A stretch of 37,861 nucleotides of DNA from an uncultured Clostridia bacterium (GTDB lineage Bacteria > Bacillota > Clostridia > Oscillospirales > Ruminococcaceae): the NCBI GenBank assembly GCA_947629945.1, contig CANRFR010000013.1, positions 1 to 37,861 of the forward strand, in the 5' to 3' direction. The translations under genes and the position numbers were made by a program. Each line of letters begins with the position of its first letter. The first letter of the stretch is position 1. Below the pieces are notes generated by a model. That model did no database searches, was not told the origin of the DNA, and saw only the letters and a program-made list of their open reading frames with translations. Of the stretch, positions 1 through 7,186 are shown in pieces.

Positions 1-1
1 A

Positions 2-430
2 ACGCTGGAAAGCGTGCCCAAGACCTTCCCCGCCCTGCTTAGGGGCGAAAAGGTTTGCAAGCGCGCGGCACGTGCGGGTCTTCCGATAAATAATGCCGAG
101 GACTGCATAGATAAAATAAAAGCGGATCTCGACAAGCTTTGTCGCCGTATATCACAGCAAGGGTCATTGAAAGCATCCGATGATAAGGGGGAATTGTCTG
201 AGGAATTTGCACAAAATCAACATATATTGGGGGAAATATTGTTAAGTTTTTGTAATTTAAACAGAATTTTAGAAAATGACGGCGAAAAAGCCTTGACATA
301 TTCAACAAATCGGTTTATAATAGCATTTAGGGCTGTCGAAAATGAGGTCGTCAAACAGGGCGGCTCGATGGACAAGCTCTCAAGTGACGAGTTAAGCCGA
401 GCGGCTTATAAAGTCATTAGCGGTATGTAA
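2..430 (+). CDS. mazG: MazG-type nucleoside triphosphate pyrophosphohydrolase, C-terminal part (5' end outside window)
   Basis: The reading frame is open from base 2 and no true start is visible, so this is the 3' end of a longer gene. The first residues, TLESVPKTFPALLRGEKV followed by KRAARAGLP, match the linker and start of the second MazG domain, where family members read roughly SVPKxxPALLRAxKLQKRAAKVGF. MazG hydrolyses NTPs to NMP and pyrophosphate for nucleotide-pool cleaning. The acidic helices that bind Mg2+ in this domain look weakened: the positions expected to read EExxEL and EELGDLL read ADLDKL and HILGEILL. Catalysis may therefore rest on the unseen N-terminal domain. The gene lies 60 bp upstream of hupB, the normal Firmicutes arrangement, which supports the call. 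Confidence 0.85.
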   Translation, partial: TLESVPKTFPALLRGEKVCKRAARAGLPINNAEDCIDKIKADLDKLCRRISQQGSLKASDDKGELSEEFAQNQHILGEILLSFCNLNRILENDGEKALTYSTNRFIIAFRAVENEVVKQGGSMDKLSSDELSRAAYKVISGM

Positions 431-490
431 ACCATCGGGAGACCGTTTGAGTTTTACCGTTATATATATTTTTTTGGAGGTTTTTACAAC

Positions 491-778
491 ATGACAAAGG
501 CAGAATTAGTAGATGCAGTTGCAAAAAAAACAGAAGACAGCAAGCTTACAAAGAAACAGGCAGAAGCTGCTGTTAAGGCTGTCATCGAAACTATTACCGA
601 AACTCTCGCTAAGGGCGATTCTATCCAGTTGGTAGGATTTGGCACGTTCGAGGTTCGTGAGCGCGCAGCAAGAAAGGGTATCAACCCGCGTACAAAGAAG
701 CCTATCAAGATCGCGGCTACAAAGGTTCCCGCTTTCAAGGCAGGCAGAGCGCTTAAGGACGCTGTAAGCGATAAGTAA
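491..778 (+). CDS. hup: HU-family histone-like DNA-binding protein
   Basis: A 95-residue protein of the usual HU length (about 90). It starts [11 protein letters not shown] and carries the HU/IHF signature around residues 46-65 ([20 protein letters not shown]), which forms the DNA-binding beta arm, with the conserved NPRTKKPI proline turn. HU bends and compacts the nucleoid as a dimer. The start is set by a GGAGG at 476-480, ten bases before ATG. It sits between mazG and rqcP, as in many Clostridia. No clear sigma-A promoter is visible in the 60-bp gap upstream, so it may be co-transcribed with mazG. Paired hairpins follow the gene. Confidence 0.96.
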   Translation: MTKAELVDAVAKKTEDSKLTKKQAEAAVKAVIETITETLAKGDSIQLVGFGTFEVRERAARKGINPRTKKPIKIAATKVPAFKAGRALKDAVSDK

Positions 779-833
779 TTGCATCAGGGAGATTACTCTC
801 CTGCTAAGCTTTTTTAGATTATAGTCCGGACTT

Positions 834-868
834 AAACAGCGGGGGCGCGAGGTTGCACCCCGCTGTTT
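834..868 (+). terminator. Perfect hairpin between hup and rqcP, probable terminator or processing site
   Basis: An 11-bp perfect stem (AAACAGCGGGG at 834-844 with its complement at 858-868) encloses a 13-base loop. It is followed only by TGTATATT, a weak U-tract, so termination may be partial. A weaker hairpin with a T-run lies just upstream at about 785-815. It would dampen transcription from the abundant HU gene into rqcP. Confidence 0.65.
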
Positions 869-913
869 GTATATTCGGACGGTTGTGTATGTTGTTATTA
901 TTTAGAGGTCGTT

Positions 914-1150
914 ATGAGATTAGATAAGTTTTTAAAGGTGTCGCGCCTGATAAAGCGCAGAACAGTCGCAAATGAGGCTTGCGACGCCGAAAAAGTAATC
1001 GTGAACGGAAAGGCGCAGCGCGCTTCATACGAGGTGAAAACCGGCGATATTATTGAGATACTGATTGGCAAGCCGCTGAAAGTGCGCGTGCTGGAGGTTC
1101 GCGAGTTTACAAAGAAAGAGGAAGCCGCCGCGCTTTACGAGGTGGTTTAG
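914..1150 (+). CDS. rqcP: RqcP/YabO, S4-domain RNA-binding ribosome quality-control factor
   Basis: A 78-residue S4-domain protein: MRLDKFLKVSRLIKRRTVANEAC is the S4 helix pair, followed by the GKAQRASYEVKTGDIIEI beta turn that contacts RNA. RqcP (YabO in Bacillus) works with RqcH to add alanine tails to nascent chains on obstructed 50S subunits. Family members are about 80-90 residues, so this is full length. The ribosome binding site is GAGGT at 905-909. In most Firmicutes yabP follows directly, but here a terminator and a cellulase gene intervene. HslR, a homologous heat-shock S4 protein, is the alternative name, but the genomic context favours RqcP. Confidence 0.9.
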   Translation: MRLDKFLKVSRLIKRRTVANEACDAEKVIVNGKAQRASYEVKTGDIIEILIGKPLKVRVLEVREFTKKEEAAALYEVV

Positions 1151-1158
1151 CGTTGAAG

Positions 1159-1186
1159 ATCTCCGTTGTAACAGCGGAGATTTTTT
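1159..1186 (+). terminator. Rho-independent terminator after rqcP
   Basis: Stem ATCTCCG (1159-1165) pairs with CGGAGAT (1175-1181), with further pairs inside (TTG with CAG around a TAA loop), directly followed by a six-T run. It separates rqcP from the inserted cellulase gene. Confidence 0.88.
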
Positions 1187-1235
1187 GTGCAAATTGACCG
1201 TATTTTTTAAAACGTTTTTGTAAATAATCACGCCC

Positions 1236-1264
1236 TTGTCAAAGCGGACGTATGGTGCTATAAT
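1236..1264 (+). promoter_or_regulatory. Sigma-A promoter of the GH5 cellulase gene
   Basis: TTGTCA at 1236-1241, a 17-bp spacer and a perfect TATAAT at 1259-1264, with AAGGAG at 1309-1314 before the ATG. A 10-bp palindrome, AAAACGTTTT, lies upstream at 1209-1218. Its central CG resembles LacI-family operators, but a regulator site there is only a guess. Confidence 0.85.
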
Positions 1265-1320
1265 TAAATTACAACGTCGACGCTGCATTACTGCAACTAT
1301 TTAAATTAAGGAGTAACATA

Positions 1321-2577
1321 ATGAAACCGAAAAGAATATTTGAATTGGCTTTATCCGCGATAATGTCAATTTCACTTTGCGCTTGCGGAAACGGCGACAG
1401 TTCTGCTGCGAGAAGCTCCGAAACGATATCTTCCGCAAACTCGTCGGAGGTATCGGTCGCAAACGCATCGGAAATATCAGCCGAAAACTCATCGGAAATA
1501 TCAAACGAAAACTCGGCGGCGGTATCTTCTGCGGAAACCACATCGAACAACTCCCCCAAAGAAAGTGATATCGGCGATGTTTCCGCAAAGGAACTGGTAT
1601 CGCAGATGAAAATGGGGTGGAATTTGGGCAACACGCTCGACGCCACGGGCGGCAGCGGAATTTCAGCCGAGACCTCTTGGGGCAACCCGAAAACAACCAA
1701 AGCCACCATCGACGCGGTAAAAGATGCGGGCTTCAACGTTTTGAGAGTTCCCGTTTCGTGGGGAACACACCTTGATGAAAATTACAACATAGACAGCGCG
1801 TGGATGAAACGAGTTCAAGAGGTCGTGGATTACGGTATCGACAACGATATGTTTGTTATACTAAACACTCACCACGAAGAATGGTATATGCCCAAAGCTG
1901 AAAACCTCGAGCACGATCTCGCGGAGCTTGAAGCTGTTTGGAAGCAAATAGCAGAGCGGTTTGAGGGCTACGGCGAAAAACTCATTTTTGAAGGACTGAA
2001 CGAGCCGCGTTTACGTGGAGACAGTCTTGAATGGAGCGGCGACGAAAGCTCCCGCGAGATCGTAAATCAATACGCCGAGACGTTCGTTAAAACCGTAAGA
2101 GCCACGGGTGGCAACAACCAAAACCGTATCCTTATGGTAACGCCTTACGCCGCGTCCTGTGACGAAAACAACCTTAAAGCGCTGAAAATTCCCGAGGACA
2201 GCGGAAAGATCATTGTTTCCGTACACGCTTACATTCCGAACTCGTTCGCTCTGGAAAAAAACGGCACCGCCGAATTTAACGCCGAAAAAAGCAACACTAT
2301 CCCGAAAATGTTTGAATCAATAAAACGCGTATTCCTTGACAAAGATATTCCCGTTATCATAGGAGAATTTGGCTCGGTTAACAAGGAAAACCTCGAACAG
2401 CGTATCACTTGGGCAAATAGCTATGTTTCTCTCGCAAAACAAAACGGAGTTCCCTGCATTTGGTGGGACAACGGACAAAAGTCGGGCGACGGCGAGAATT
2501 TCGGGCTGATTAACCGCTCCGACAACACGTGGTACTTCCCGCAGCTTGTTGAGACTATCAAGCAAAACGCATATTAA
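1321..2577 (+). CDS. GH5 endoglucanase (probably GH5_4), predicted lipoprotein
   Basis: A 418-residue secreted glycoside hydrolase. The signal peptide ends in a lipobox (LCAC, lipidated Cys22), so it should be anchored on the outer face of the membrane. Residues about 25-85 form a Ser/Glu/Asn-rich linker with a degenerate SSEIS/ENSSE repeat. The catalytic domain starts near residue 88 and shows the GH5 signatures in order: GWNLGNTLDA (99-108), RVPVSWG (142-148), NTHHE (182-186), GLNEPR with acid/base Glu228, HAY (302-304), IGEFGS with nucleophile Glu349, and WWDNG (381-385). This pattern fits beta-1,4-glucanases (cellulase, xyloglucanase or lichenase) of subfamily GH5_4; exact substrate cannot be read from sequence. 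No dockerin or carbohydrate-binding module is present. It has its own promoter and sits inside the rqcP-yabP interval. Confidence 0.93.
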   Translation: MKPKRIFELALSAIMSISLCACGNGDSSAARSSETISSANSSEVSVANASEISAENSSEISNENSAAVSSAETTSNNSPKESDIGDVSAKELVSQMKMGWNLGNTLDATGGSGISAETSWGNPKTTKATIDAVKDAGFNVLRVPVSWGTHLDENYNIDSAWMKRVQEVVDYGIDNDMFVILNTHHEEWYMPKAENLEHDLAELEAVWKQIAERFEGYGEKLIFEGLNEPRLRGDSLEWSGDESSREIVNQYAETFVKTVRATGGNNQNRILMVTPYAASCDENNLKALKIPEDSGKIIVSVHAYIPNSFALEKNGTAEFNAEKSNTIPKMFESIKRVFLDKDIPVIIGEFGSVNKENLEQRITWANSYVSLAKQNGVPCIWWDNGQKSGDGENFGLINRSDNTWYFPQLVETIKQNAY

Positions 2578-2626
2578 GACGGCAGCGTTTAAAATGAATA
2601 TCACTCCCCCTTTTCGCATATATTCT

Positions 2627-2728
2627 TATAGCAATCCACACAATTAAGGCAACATTGGTGCTTTTAAGCGCCCGCCTCGCATGATAACGTTTAATTGAAC
2701 TGTAGCACTATTTTCGTGGATTGCTATA
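2627..2728 (-). mobile_element. 102-bp inverted-repeat element A (MITE-like), upstream of yabP
   Basis: The element ends in perfect 13-bp terminal inverted repeats, TATAGCAATCCAC and its complement. Its reverse complement aligns without gaps to the element at 3930-4031, with 84 of 102 identical bases by my count, so it is a dispersed family and not a local hairpin. It has no coding capacity. The outermost TA at both ends could be a duplicated TA target, as with IS630/Tc1-mariner type transposases, which would make the element itself 98 bp; no cognate transposase is in the window. It lies between the cellulase stop and the yabP ribosome binding site. Confidence 0.8.
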
Positions 2729-2760
2729 GAAAGAGTACATTGCCAAAGGGGGAATTTTTT

Positions 2761-3033
2761 ATGCAAAACCAAAAGGTGAACATTCCGCACAATCTCATAA
2801 TGGAAAATCGCAAATCAATGCGTATTTCCGGAGTTAAAGACATCGACGCGTTCTCCGAAAACAGAATTGTTTTGAACACTGTGATGGGCGAACTTGTAAT
2901 AAAAGGCGAAGATCTGCATATCGGCGATCTGAACGCCGAAAGTGGCGACCTTTCAATGACAGGCGCTGTGAACTCAATCGCTTACAGCCGCCACAGCGTT
3001 ATGGACGGTCCCGTAAAAAAACTTTTCAGATAA
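2761..3033 (+). CDS. yabP: YabP, spore-coat/sporulation protein
   Basis: A 90-residue protein with the YabP/YqfC fold signature: HNLIMENRKSMRISGVKDIDAFSE followed by a GELVIKGEDLHI segment. In Bacillus, YabP is made in the mother cell under sigma-E and is needed for a normal spore coat and cortex; its partner YabQ follows 26 bp downstream. The start at 2761 is set by AAAGGGGGAA at about 2746-2755. A possible in-frame start at 2695 lies inside the upstream repeat element and lacks a ribosome binding site, so it was not used. No convincing sigma-E promoter was found; the repeat element occupies the place where one would be expected. Confidence 0.9.
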   Translation: MQNQKVNIPHNLIMENRKSMRISGVKDIDAFSENRIVLNTVMGELVIKGEDLHIGDLNAESGDLSMTGAVNSIAYSRHSVMDGPVKKLFR

Positions 3034-3059
3034 TTAATGAAAATTAAGGAGTTAGCAAA

Positions 3060-3611
3060 ATGAATGTTTCTATTCCCGATTGCTTTATGATCGCGTTTGC
3101 TGTCGGAGTCATCTTTGGACTGATTTATGAGGCTTTACGTATTATTCGGCTCATAATGCGGTTTCGCGCGGCTGTTTTCGTCTGCGACGCGGTATTCTTT
3201 ATTCTTGCGGCTATGGTGGTTTGCAGGCTTTCGGAATTTTTGGGCAATTATGTACGGCTGTATACCATTCTGGGCTTTGGCGCGGGCGTTTTCACCTATA
3301 TCGTGACGGTCGGACGACTGCTCAACGTACTTGAGAGCGCCGCTTCCGTTGCTTGGAGAAATACCCTCGGCAGACTTTTTCATAAAATCGGCGGTCTGGC
3401 TAAAGATAACAGTGCCAAATTTATACATAGCATTAAGAATGTTTTTAGTAAAATTCACCAATATTCCGATAATCTTACAAAAAAACGCGCGGAACGCTTG
3501 CAATTAAACCCCAAAATGGTGTATAATAATAACAACAATAAAGATAAAAAAACACATGGGGAAGGGGAAAATACTCATGTCATTAAAGCGAAGGTCAGAA
3601 AAAGCCCATGA
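3060..3611 (+). CDS. yabQ: YabQ, sporulation membrane protein
   Basis: A 183-residue protein with a membrane N-terminal half (hydrophobic stretches at about 8-30, 36-60 and 66-90) and a hydrophilic basic C-terminal tail ending in an Asn run and a KKTHGEGEN segment. This is the layout of YabQ, a sporulation protein needed for cortex formation in Bacillus. The start follows AAGGAG at 3047-3052. Its last 35 bases overlap the start of the divIC-like gene in another frame, suggesting translational coupling. The tail beyond residue 150 is low complexity and may exist largely to accommodate that overlap. Position between yabP and divIC supports the call more strongly than sequence alone. Confidence 0.87.
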   Translation: MNVSIPDCFMIAFAVGVIFGLIYEALRIIRLIMRFRAAVFVCDAVFFILAAMVVCRLSEFLGNYVRLYTILGFGAGVFTYIVTVGRLLNVLESAASVAWRNTLGRLFHKIGGLAKDNSAKFIHSIKNVFSKIHQYSDNLTKKRAERLQLNPKMVYNNNNNKDKKTHGEGENTHVIKAKVRKSP

Positions 3612-3906
3612 GAATACCAAACGGCATGGGTTTATCCGCTTTCTTGCATTTGCCGCGATCATAGTTTCGGTCGTTTTTGTGGGGTACACCGTTATTTCGG
3701 ATAACATTCAAATTCGCAGCAACAACCAAAAAATCGAAGAATTGTCCGAACAGACCGCCGCAATGAAAGCAAAAAACGAACAGATAAACGGTTATCTTGA
3801 AAACGACGAAAATCTTGAGGAATATATAGAGGATATCGCGCGCGATAAGTTGGATTACGCTAACGCCGACGAACGGATTTACTATGTCATTCCTGCGGGT
3901 AATTAA
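3577..3906 (+). CDS. divIC: DivIC/FtsB-family septum formation initiator
   Basis: A 109-residue bitopic protein: basic cytoplasmic N-terminus, one membrane helix (about residues 20-41), then a coiled coil (about 45-75, with heptad-like NNQKIEELSEQTAAMKAKN) and a short C-terminal ENLEEYIEDIARDKLDY segment typical of FtsB/DivIC. It links the divisome proteins FtsL and FtsQ/DivIB at the septum. The start at 3577 is preferred because GGGGAAGGGGAA at about 3558-3568 is well placed; a possible start at 3556 has no ribosome binding site. It overlaps yabQ by 35 bp. Family members are usually 90-130 residues. Confidence 0.87.
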   Translation: MSLKRRSEKAHENTKRHGFIRFLAFAAIIVSVVFVGYTVISDNIQIRSNNQKIEELSEQTAAMKAKNEQINGYLENDENLEEYIEDIARDKLDYANADERIYYVIPAGN

Positions 3907-3929
3907 GCGGTTCCGCTTGCGTTTTTAAC

Positions 3930-4031
3930 TATAGTAATCAATGAAAATAACGGTGCGGTTCAATTGAACGTTATAATGCGAGTCGGGAGCTTAAAAGCAC
4001 TAATGTTGTTTTAAATGTGCGGATTACTATA
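3930..4031 (+). mobile_element. 102-bp inverted-repeat element B (MITE-like), downstream of divIC
   Basis: Terminal inverted repeats TATAGTAATC and its complement, the same length as element A but in opposite orientation; about 82% identical. It contains a 12-bp perfect palindrome GTTCAATTGAAC at 3958-3969. It sits in the 3' untranslated region of divIC, just before a terminator hairpin. The mismatches are spread along the element, with a cluster near 3950-3960, which suggests two old, independent copies. Confidence 0.8.
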
Positions 4032-4037
4032 ACCACT

Positions 4038-4068
4038 AAAGGGACGGTGTACCGCCCCTTTTGATTTT
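4038..4068 (+). terminator. Terminator ending the yabP-yabQ-divIC transcript
   Basis: AAAGGG and CGG pair with CCG and CCCCTTT around a TGTA loop (4038-4061), followed by TTTTGATTTTT. It immediately follows repeat element B and precedes the cardiolipin synthase gene. Confidence 0.8.
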
Positions 4069-4121
4069 TCGTTATTTACCGGCGGTAGTATTATAGGCAA
4101 AATAAGGATGTTTAAATATTT

Positions 4122-5699
4122 ATGAAAAAGTTTATTTCAATGTTTGTAAGAACCATTAAGCGAATATTCAACCGCACAGTCATTTGCATACTCGGCGTGC
4201 TTATTCAGCTCAGCTATCTTGTATGGCTGTTTTGGTCTTTCGGCACAGTTTCCTCATATTCCTACTGGATCTTCGAGATTGCGGCTGTTTTTATCGCGTT
4301 CATAATCATCAACTCGGACAAGCACCCAAGTTACAAGATATCGTGGATATTGTCTATCCTGACCGTTCCAATCGTTGGCGTTATGATGTATGTCTGCTTC
4401 GGCAACGGCAATTCGGGTCGAAAGCTGCGGCGGCGTATGAATCAGTTCAACGAGGAAGAACATCTGCTTCTTCCTCAAAAAAACGACATCATTGAGAGCC
4501 TTGAAAACAGCGGGGATATCGAACTTAAAGAGGTCGCAAAGCAAGCGAATTATCTTTATAATTTCGGCGGTTATCCCGTTTACAAAAACACGAACGTCAC
4601 TTACTTTGAAAGCGGTGAAGCAAAGTTCGACGCGCTTTGCGGCGAACTGGAAAACGCGGAGCGCTTTATATTTCTTGAGTACTTTATTATTCAAGAGGGC
4701 AAGATGTGGAACACCATTCTCGAGATCCTCGAACGCAAGGTCAAAGAGGGCGTGGACGTTCGAATGGTTTACGATGACATCGGCTGTCTGCGAACCCTAC
4801 CCTACAAATATTACGAACAAATGGAAAAGCGCGGAATAAAATGCCGTTCGTTCAACAAGTTTCATCCGTTCTGGGTAGCTCGTATGAACAACCGCGATCA
4901 CCGCAAGATACTTGTCATAGACGGTCACACGGCGTTTAACGGCGGCGCAAACCTTGCCGATGAATATATAAACGCCATAAAAAAACACGGCGACTATTGG
5001 AAAGACTCGGCGGTAATGATAAAGGGCGAGGCTGTCTGGAGCTTCACCATGATGTTTCTTACAATGTGGAACTACATCACAAACACCAAGCCCCAAAGCT
5101 ATGTGGGCTATATGCCGACAGAACGTGTTATTGCCGACAACGCCGACGCTCACGGCTTAGTGATACCCTATACCGACAGCCCGCTTGATAAGGAATCCGT
5201 CGGCGAAAACACTTATCTCAGCATAATAAACAACGCCACGGACTATGTTTACATCACGACCCCTTATCTTATTATCACAAACGAGATTGAAACCGCGCTG
5301 ACTTTGGCGGCAAAAAGCGGCGTGGACGTGCGAATTATTACTCCGCACGTTCCCGACAAGTGGTATGTGCACGCGGTCACGCGTTCTTACTACAAAAATC
5401 TCACCAAAGGAAAGGTTCGCATTTACGAATTTGTTCCGGGCTTTATTCACGCGAAAAACTTTGTTTCCGACGACAAAACCGCCGTTGTTGGCACTATCAA
5501 TCTTGATTATCGCAGTCTCTATCTACACTTTGAATGTGGAACTTATATGTACAATACAGACTGTGTTATCGACGTTAAAGAAGATTTTTTGAATACCCTT
5601 GAGAACTGCTGCGAAATAACATACGACGACTGTCTGAAAGTCAATCCGTTTAGAAGGCTCGGACGCTCAATACTTCGACTGTTCGCGCCGCTTATGTAA
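4122..5699 (+). CDS. cls: Cardiolipin synthase (phospholipase D superfamily)
   Basis: A 525-residue membrane enzyme that condenses two phosphatidylglycerols into cardiolipin and glycerol. Two or three N-terminal membrane helices (about residues 18-40, 47-63 and 74-93) lead to two phospholipase D half-domains. Both HKD motifs are intact: H260-x-K262-x4-D267 in HRKILVID and H443-x-K445-x4-D450 in HAKNFVSD. Length is close to the family norm of 480-520. The start follows an AAGGA at 4104-4108, a somewhat long spacing of 13 bases. It is probably transcribed alone, since terminators flank it on both sides, although I could not assign a clear promoter in the 50 bp upstream. Confidence 0.95.
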   Translation: MKKFISMFVRTIKRIFNRTVICILGVLIQLSYLVWLFWSFGTVSSYSYWIFEIAAVFIAFIIINSDKHPSYKISWILSILTVPIVGVMMYVCFGNGNSGRKLRRRMNQFNEEEHLLLPQKNDIIESLENSGDIELKEVAKQANYLYNFGGYPVYKNTNVTYFESGEAKFDALCGELENAERFIFLEYFIIQEGKMWNTILEILERKVKEGVDVRMVYDDIGCLRTLPYKYYEQMEKRGIKCRSFNKFHPFWVARMNNRDHRKILVIDGHTAFNGGANLADEYINAIKKHGDYWKDSAVMIKGEAVWSFTMMFLTMWNYITNTKPQSYVGYMPTERVIADNADAHGLVIPYTDSPLDKESVGENTYLSIINNATDYVYITTPYLIITNEIETALTLAAKSGVDVRIITPHVPDKWYVHAVTRSYYKNLTKGKVRIYEFVPGFIHAKNFVSDDKTAVVGTINLDYRSLYLHFECGTYMYNTDCVIDVKEDFLNTLENCCEITYDDCLKVNPFRRLGRSILRLFAPLM

Positions 5700-5705
5700 T
5701 TACTT

Positions 5706-5738
5706 CTCCCCTTGCTTGAAAGCCAGGGGAGTATTTTT
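5706..5738 (+). terminator. Terminator after cls
   Basis: CTCCCC at 5706-5711 pairs with GGGGAG at 5726-5731, followed by TATTTTTG. Confidence 0.85.
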
Positions 5739-5781
5739 GTCTTTCAAATGTGAAAATTACGTGAAATCTCTTTAAACTATC

Positions 5782-5842
5782 TTGACAAATTGCTTTAAAT
5801 CTATTATAACTCAAGTTATATAACACCCGTTATATAACTTGA
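5782..5842 (+). promoter_or_regulatory. tetR-CPBP promoter with double palindromic operator
   Basis: A perfect TTGACA at 5782-5787, a 17-bp spacer and TATAAC at 5805-5810. Directly downstream lie two 14-base arms in inverted orientation, 5811-5824 and 5829-5842, separated by ACCC. Each arm contains GTTATATAAC, which is itself a perfect 10-bp palindrome. The site covers the expected transcription start, the classic position for TetR autorepression. Confidence 0.82.
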
Positions 5843-5863
5843 ATTATAATACAAGGAGGAAAA

Positions 5864-6427
5864 ATGCCAAAATCAAAAATATCGCGGGAAATGATAGTAG
5901 ACGCGGCATTTGAAGTCGCAAGAGCAGCGGGCATTGAAAACGTCAACGCGCGCACCGTAGCGGAAAAGCTGAATTGCTCGACGCAGCCGGTAATGTATCA
6001 TTTCGCGAAAATCGAGGAGCTGAAGCGAGCCGTTTACGAAAAAACCGACCGTTTTCACTCTGAATACCTGATGAATATTGAAAACCCCGAAGAAATTATG
6101 CTCGGTATCGGGTTGAACTATATCCGATTTGCGATACGCGAACCGAACCTGTTTCGTTTTTTGTTTCAGTCGGGGTACGCGGTGGAGAACAATCTCTTGG
6201 AAATGATAGACAGCCCGGAGCTTGCGCCCGTTCTGGAAATGATGAGCGGCGCAATGGAAACGTCTGTCGAACAGACCAAGGAAGTTTTTGTCACCATCGC
6301 GCTGTTTGCTCACGGCTACGCGAGTATTATCGCCAACAACTCGCTCGAATACGACGAGAAAACCGTAGCGAAACATCTTGAACGCGCTTATAGGGGCGCT
6401 GTTCTGGCTTTAAAAACGGAGGAATAA
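5864..6427 (+). CDS. TetR/AcrR-family transcriptional regulator
   Basis: A 187-residue regulator. The N-terminal helix-turn-helix spans about residues 8-50 (SREMIVDAAFEVARAAGIENVNARTVAEKL, then CSTQPVMYHFAKIEEL), with the TetR-typical YxxFxxxEEL recognition ending. The C-terminal ligand-binding part resembles the TetR_C_33/WHG type (AIREPNLFRFLFQSG). An AAGGAGG at 5853-5859 precedes the ATG. The CPBP protease gene starts one base after the stop codon, so the two are an operon, and the promoter carries a strong candidate operator. The inducing ligand is unknown; membrane or envelope stress is a reasonable guess given the partner gene. Confidence 0.92.
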   Translation: MPKSKISREMIVDAAFEVARAAGIENVNARTVAEKLNCSTQPVMYHFAKIEELKRAVYEKTDRFHSEYLMNIENPEEIMLGIGLNYIRFAIREPNLFRFLFQSGYAVENNLLEMIDSPELAPVLEMMSGAMETSVEQTKEVFVTIALFAHGYASIIANNSLEYDEKTVAKHLERAYRGAVLALKTEE

Positions 6428-6428
6428 A

Positions 6429-7148
6429 ATGAAAAAATTATACAATAAAAGCGAACTGTGGTTCGCGCTTGTTTGGGTGATAGTTTACGCGGTCGGCATT
6501 GGAACGCTGCGCGGCAATTTCGGCGACACAAGCCCCGTAATGCCGGCGGCGCTTGCCGTTCTTGCGGTTATTGCCACGATTTTTATTAAGTCCAATAAAC
6601 TTGAGAAAAAATATGGGCTGTGCAAATGGCGCGGCAAAGCTGCGGAATATTGGTTTTTTATCCCCATTTTTATACTTATGACCGGCAACCTTTGGGGCGG
6701 CGTCGGTATGGCTTACAGCGGTATGGAGCAGGTATGGGCGGTGATTATGATGGCGCTTGTCGGCTATGTTGAAGAGATCATCTTCCGAGGTTTTTTATTC
6801 CGTGTGCTGCTGAAAAGCAACAAGCCGCCCGTTGCAATACTTATCTCGGCGGTGACGTTCGGAGCGGGTCACATCGTCAACCTTTTCACAGGTCACGCGA
6901 CATTTGAAACCTTAATACAAATCGTATTCGCAATCGTGATAGGCTTTATTTTTACATTCGTATTTTACAAATCGGGCAGTCTTTGGATCTGCATAATTGC
7001 GCACAGCCTTATAGACGTGTTCTCAGAGTTTGCAATGCCGAGAGAGGATATGACTATAAGTTACGCGTATTGGGGCGCAACGGTAGTTATAGCACTGGTG
7101 TACGGTCTTTATCTCGGCAAAAAGCCTGCGGCGTTGGAAAAAGAATAA
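6429..7148 (+). CDS. CPBP-family (Abi/Rce1-like) intramembrane metalloprotease
   Basis: A 239-residue protein with about seven membrane segments. It shows the CPBP motifs: EEIIFR in VEEIIFRGFLFR (about residue 115), the FGAGH motif (FxxxH) about 35 residues later, and HSLID late in the sequence. In this family these residues build the intramembrane glutamic protease site of Rce1-type enzymes. Bacterial members process peptides such as bacteriocin leaders or handle envelope proteins; the substrate here is unknown. It is translationally coupled to tetR (one-base gap). No bacteriocin gene is nearby. Confidence 0.9.
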   Translation: MKKLYNKSELWFALVWVIVYAVGIGTLRGNFGDTSPVMPAALAVLAVIATIFIKSNKLEKKYGLCKWRGKAAEYWFFIPIFILMTGNLWGGVGMAYSGMEQVWAVIMMALVGYVEEIIFRGFLFRVLLKSNKPPVAILISAVTFGAGHIVNLFTGHATFETLIQIVFAIVIGFIFTFVFYKSGSLWICIIAHSLIDVFSEFAMPREDMTISYAYWGATVVIALVYGLYLGKKPAALEKE

Positions 7149-7150
7149 CG

Positions 7151-7183
7151 AAAAAGCTCCCCGTTCGAAACGGAGAGCTTTTA
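7151..7183. terminator. Bidirectional terminator between CPBP gene and znuB
   Basis: AAAAAGCTC with CCGTT pairs with AACGG and GAGCTTTT around a short CGA loop. The A-run on one side and T-run on the other let it act for both convergent transcripts. It ends only a few bases before the znuB stop codon. Confidence 0.85.
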
Positions 7184-7186
7184 TGA

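Noticed and set aside
2695-2760. Longer yabP start inside repeat element A
   Set aside because: No ribosome binding site, the extra residues are encoded by the mobile element, and the ATG at 2761 has a strong AAAGGGGG.
1321-4031. Cellulase carried by a composite transposon made of the two 102-bp elements
   Set aside because: Both elements lie downstream of the cellulase gene, so they bracket yabP-yabQ-divIC and not the cellulase.
6429-7148. Phage-defence (Abi) system
   Set aside because: CPBP proteins are sometimes named Abi, but no other defence gene is nearby and the TetR partner suggests stress control.
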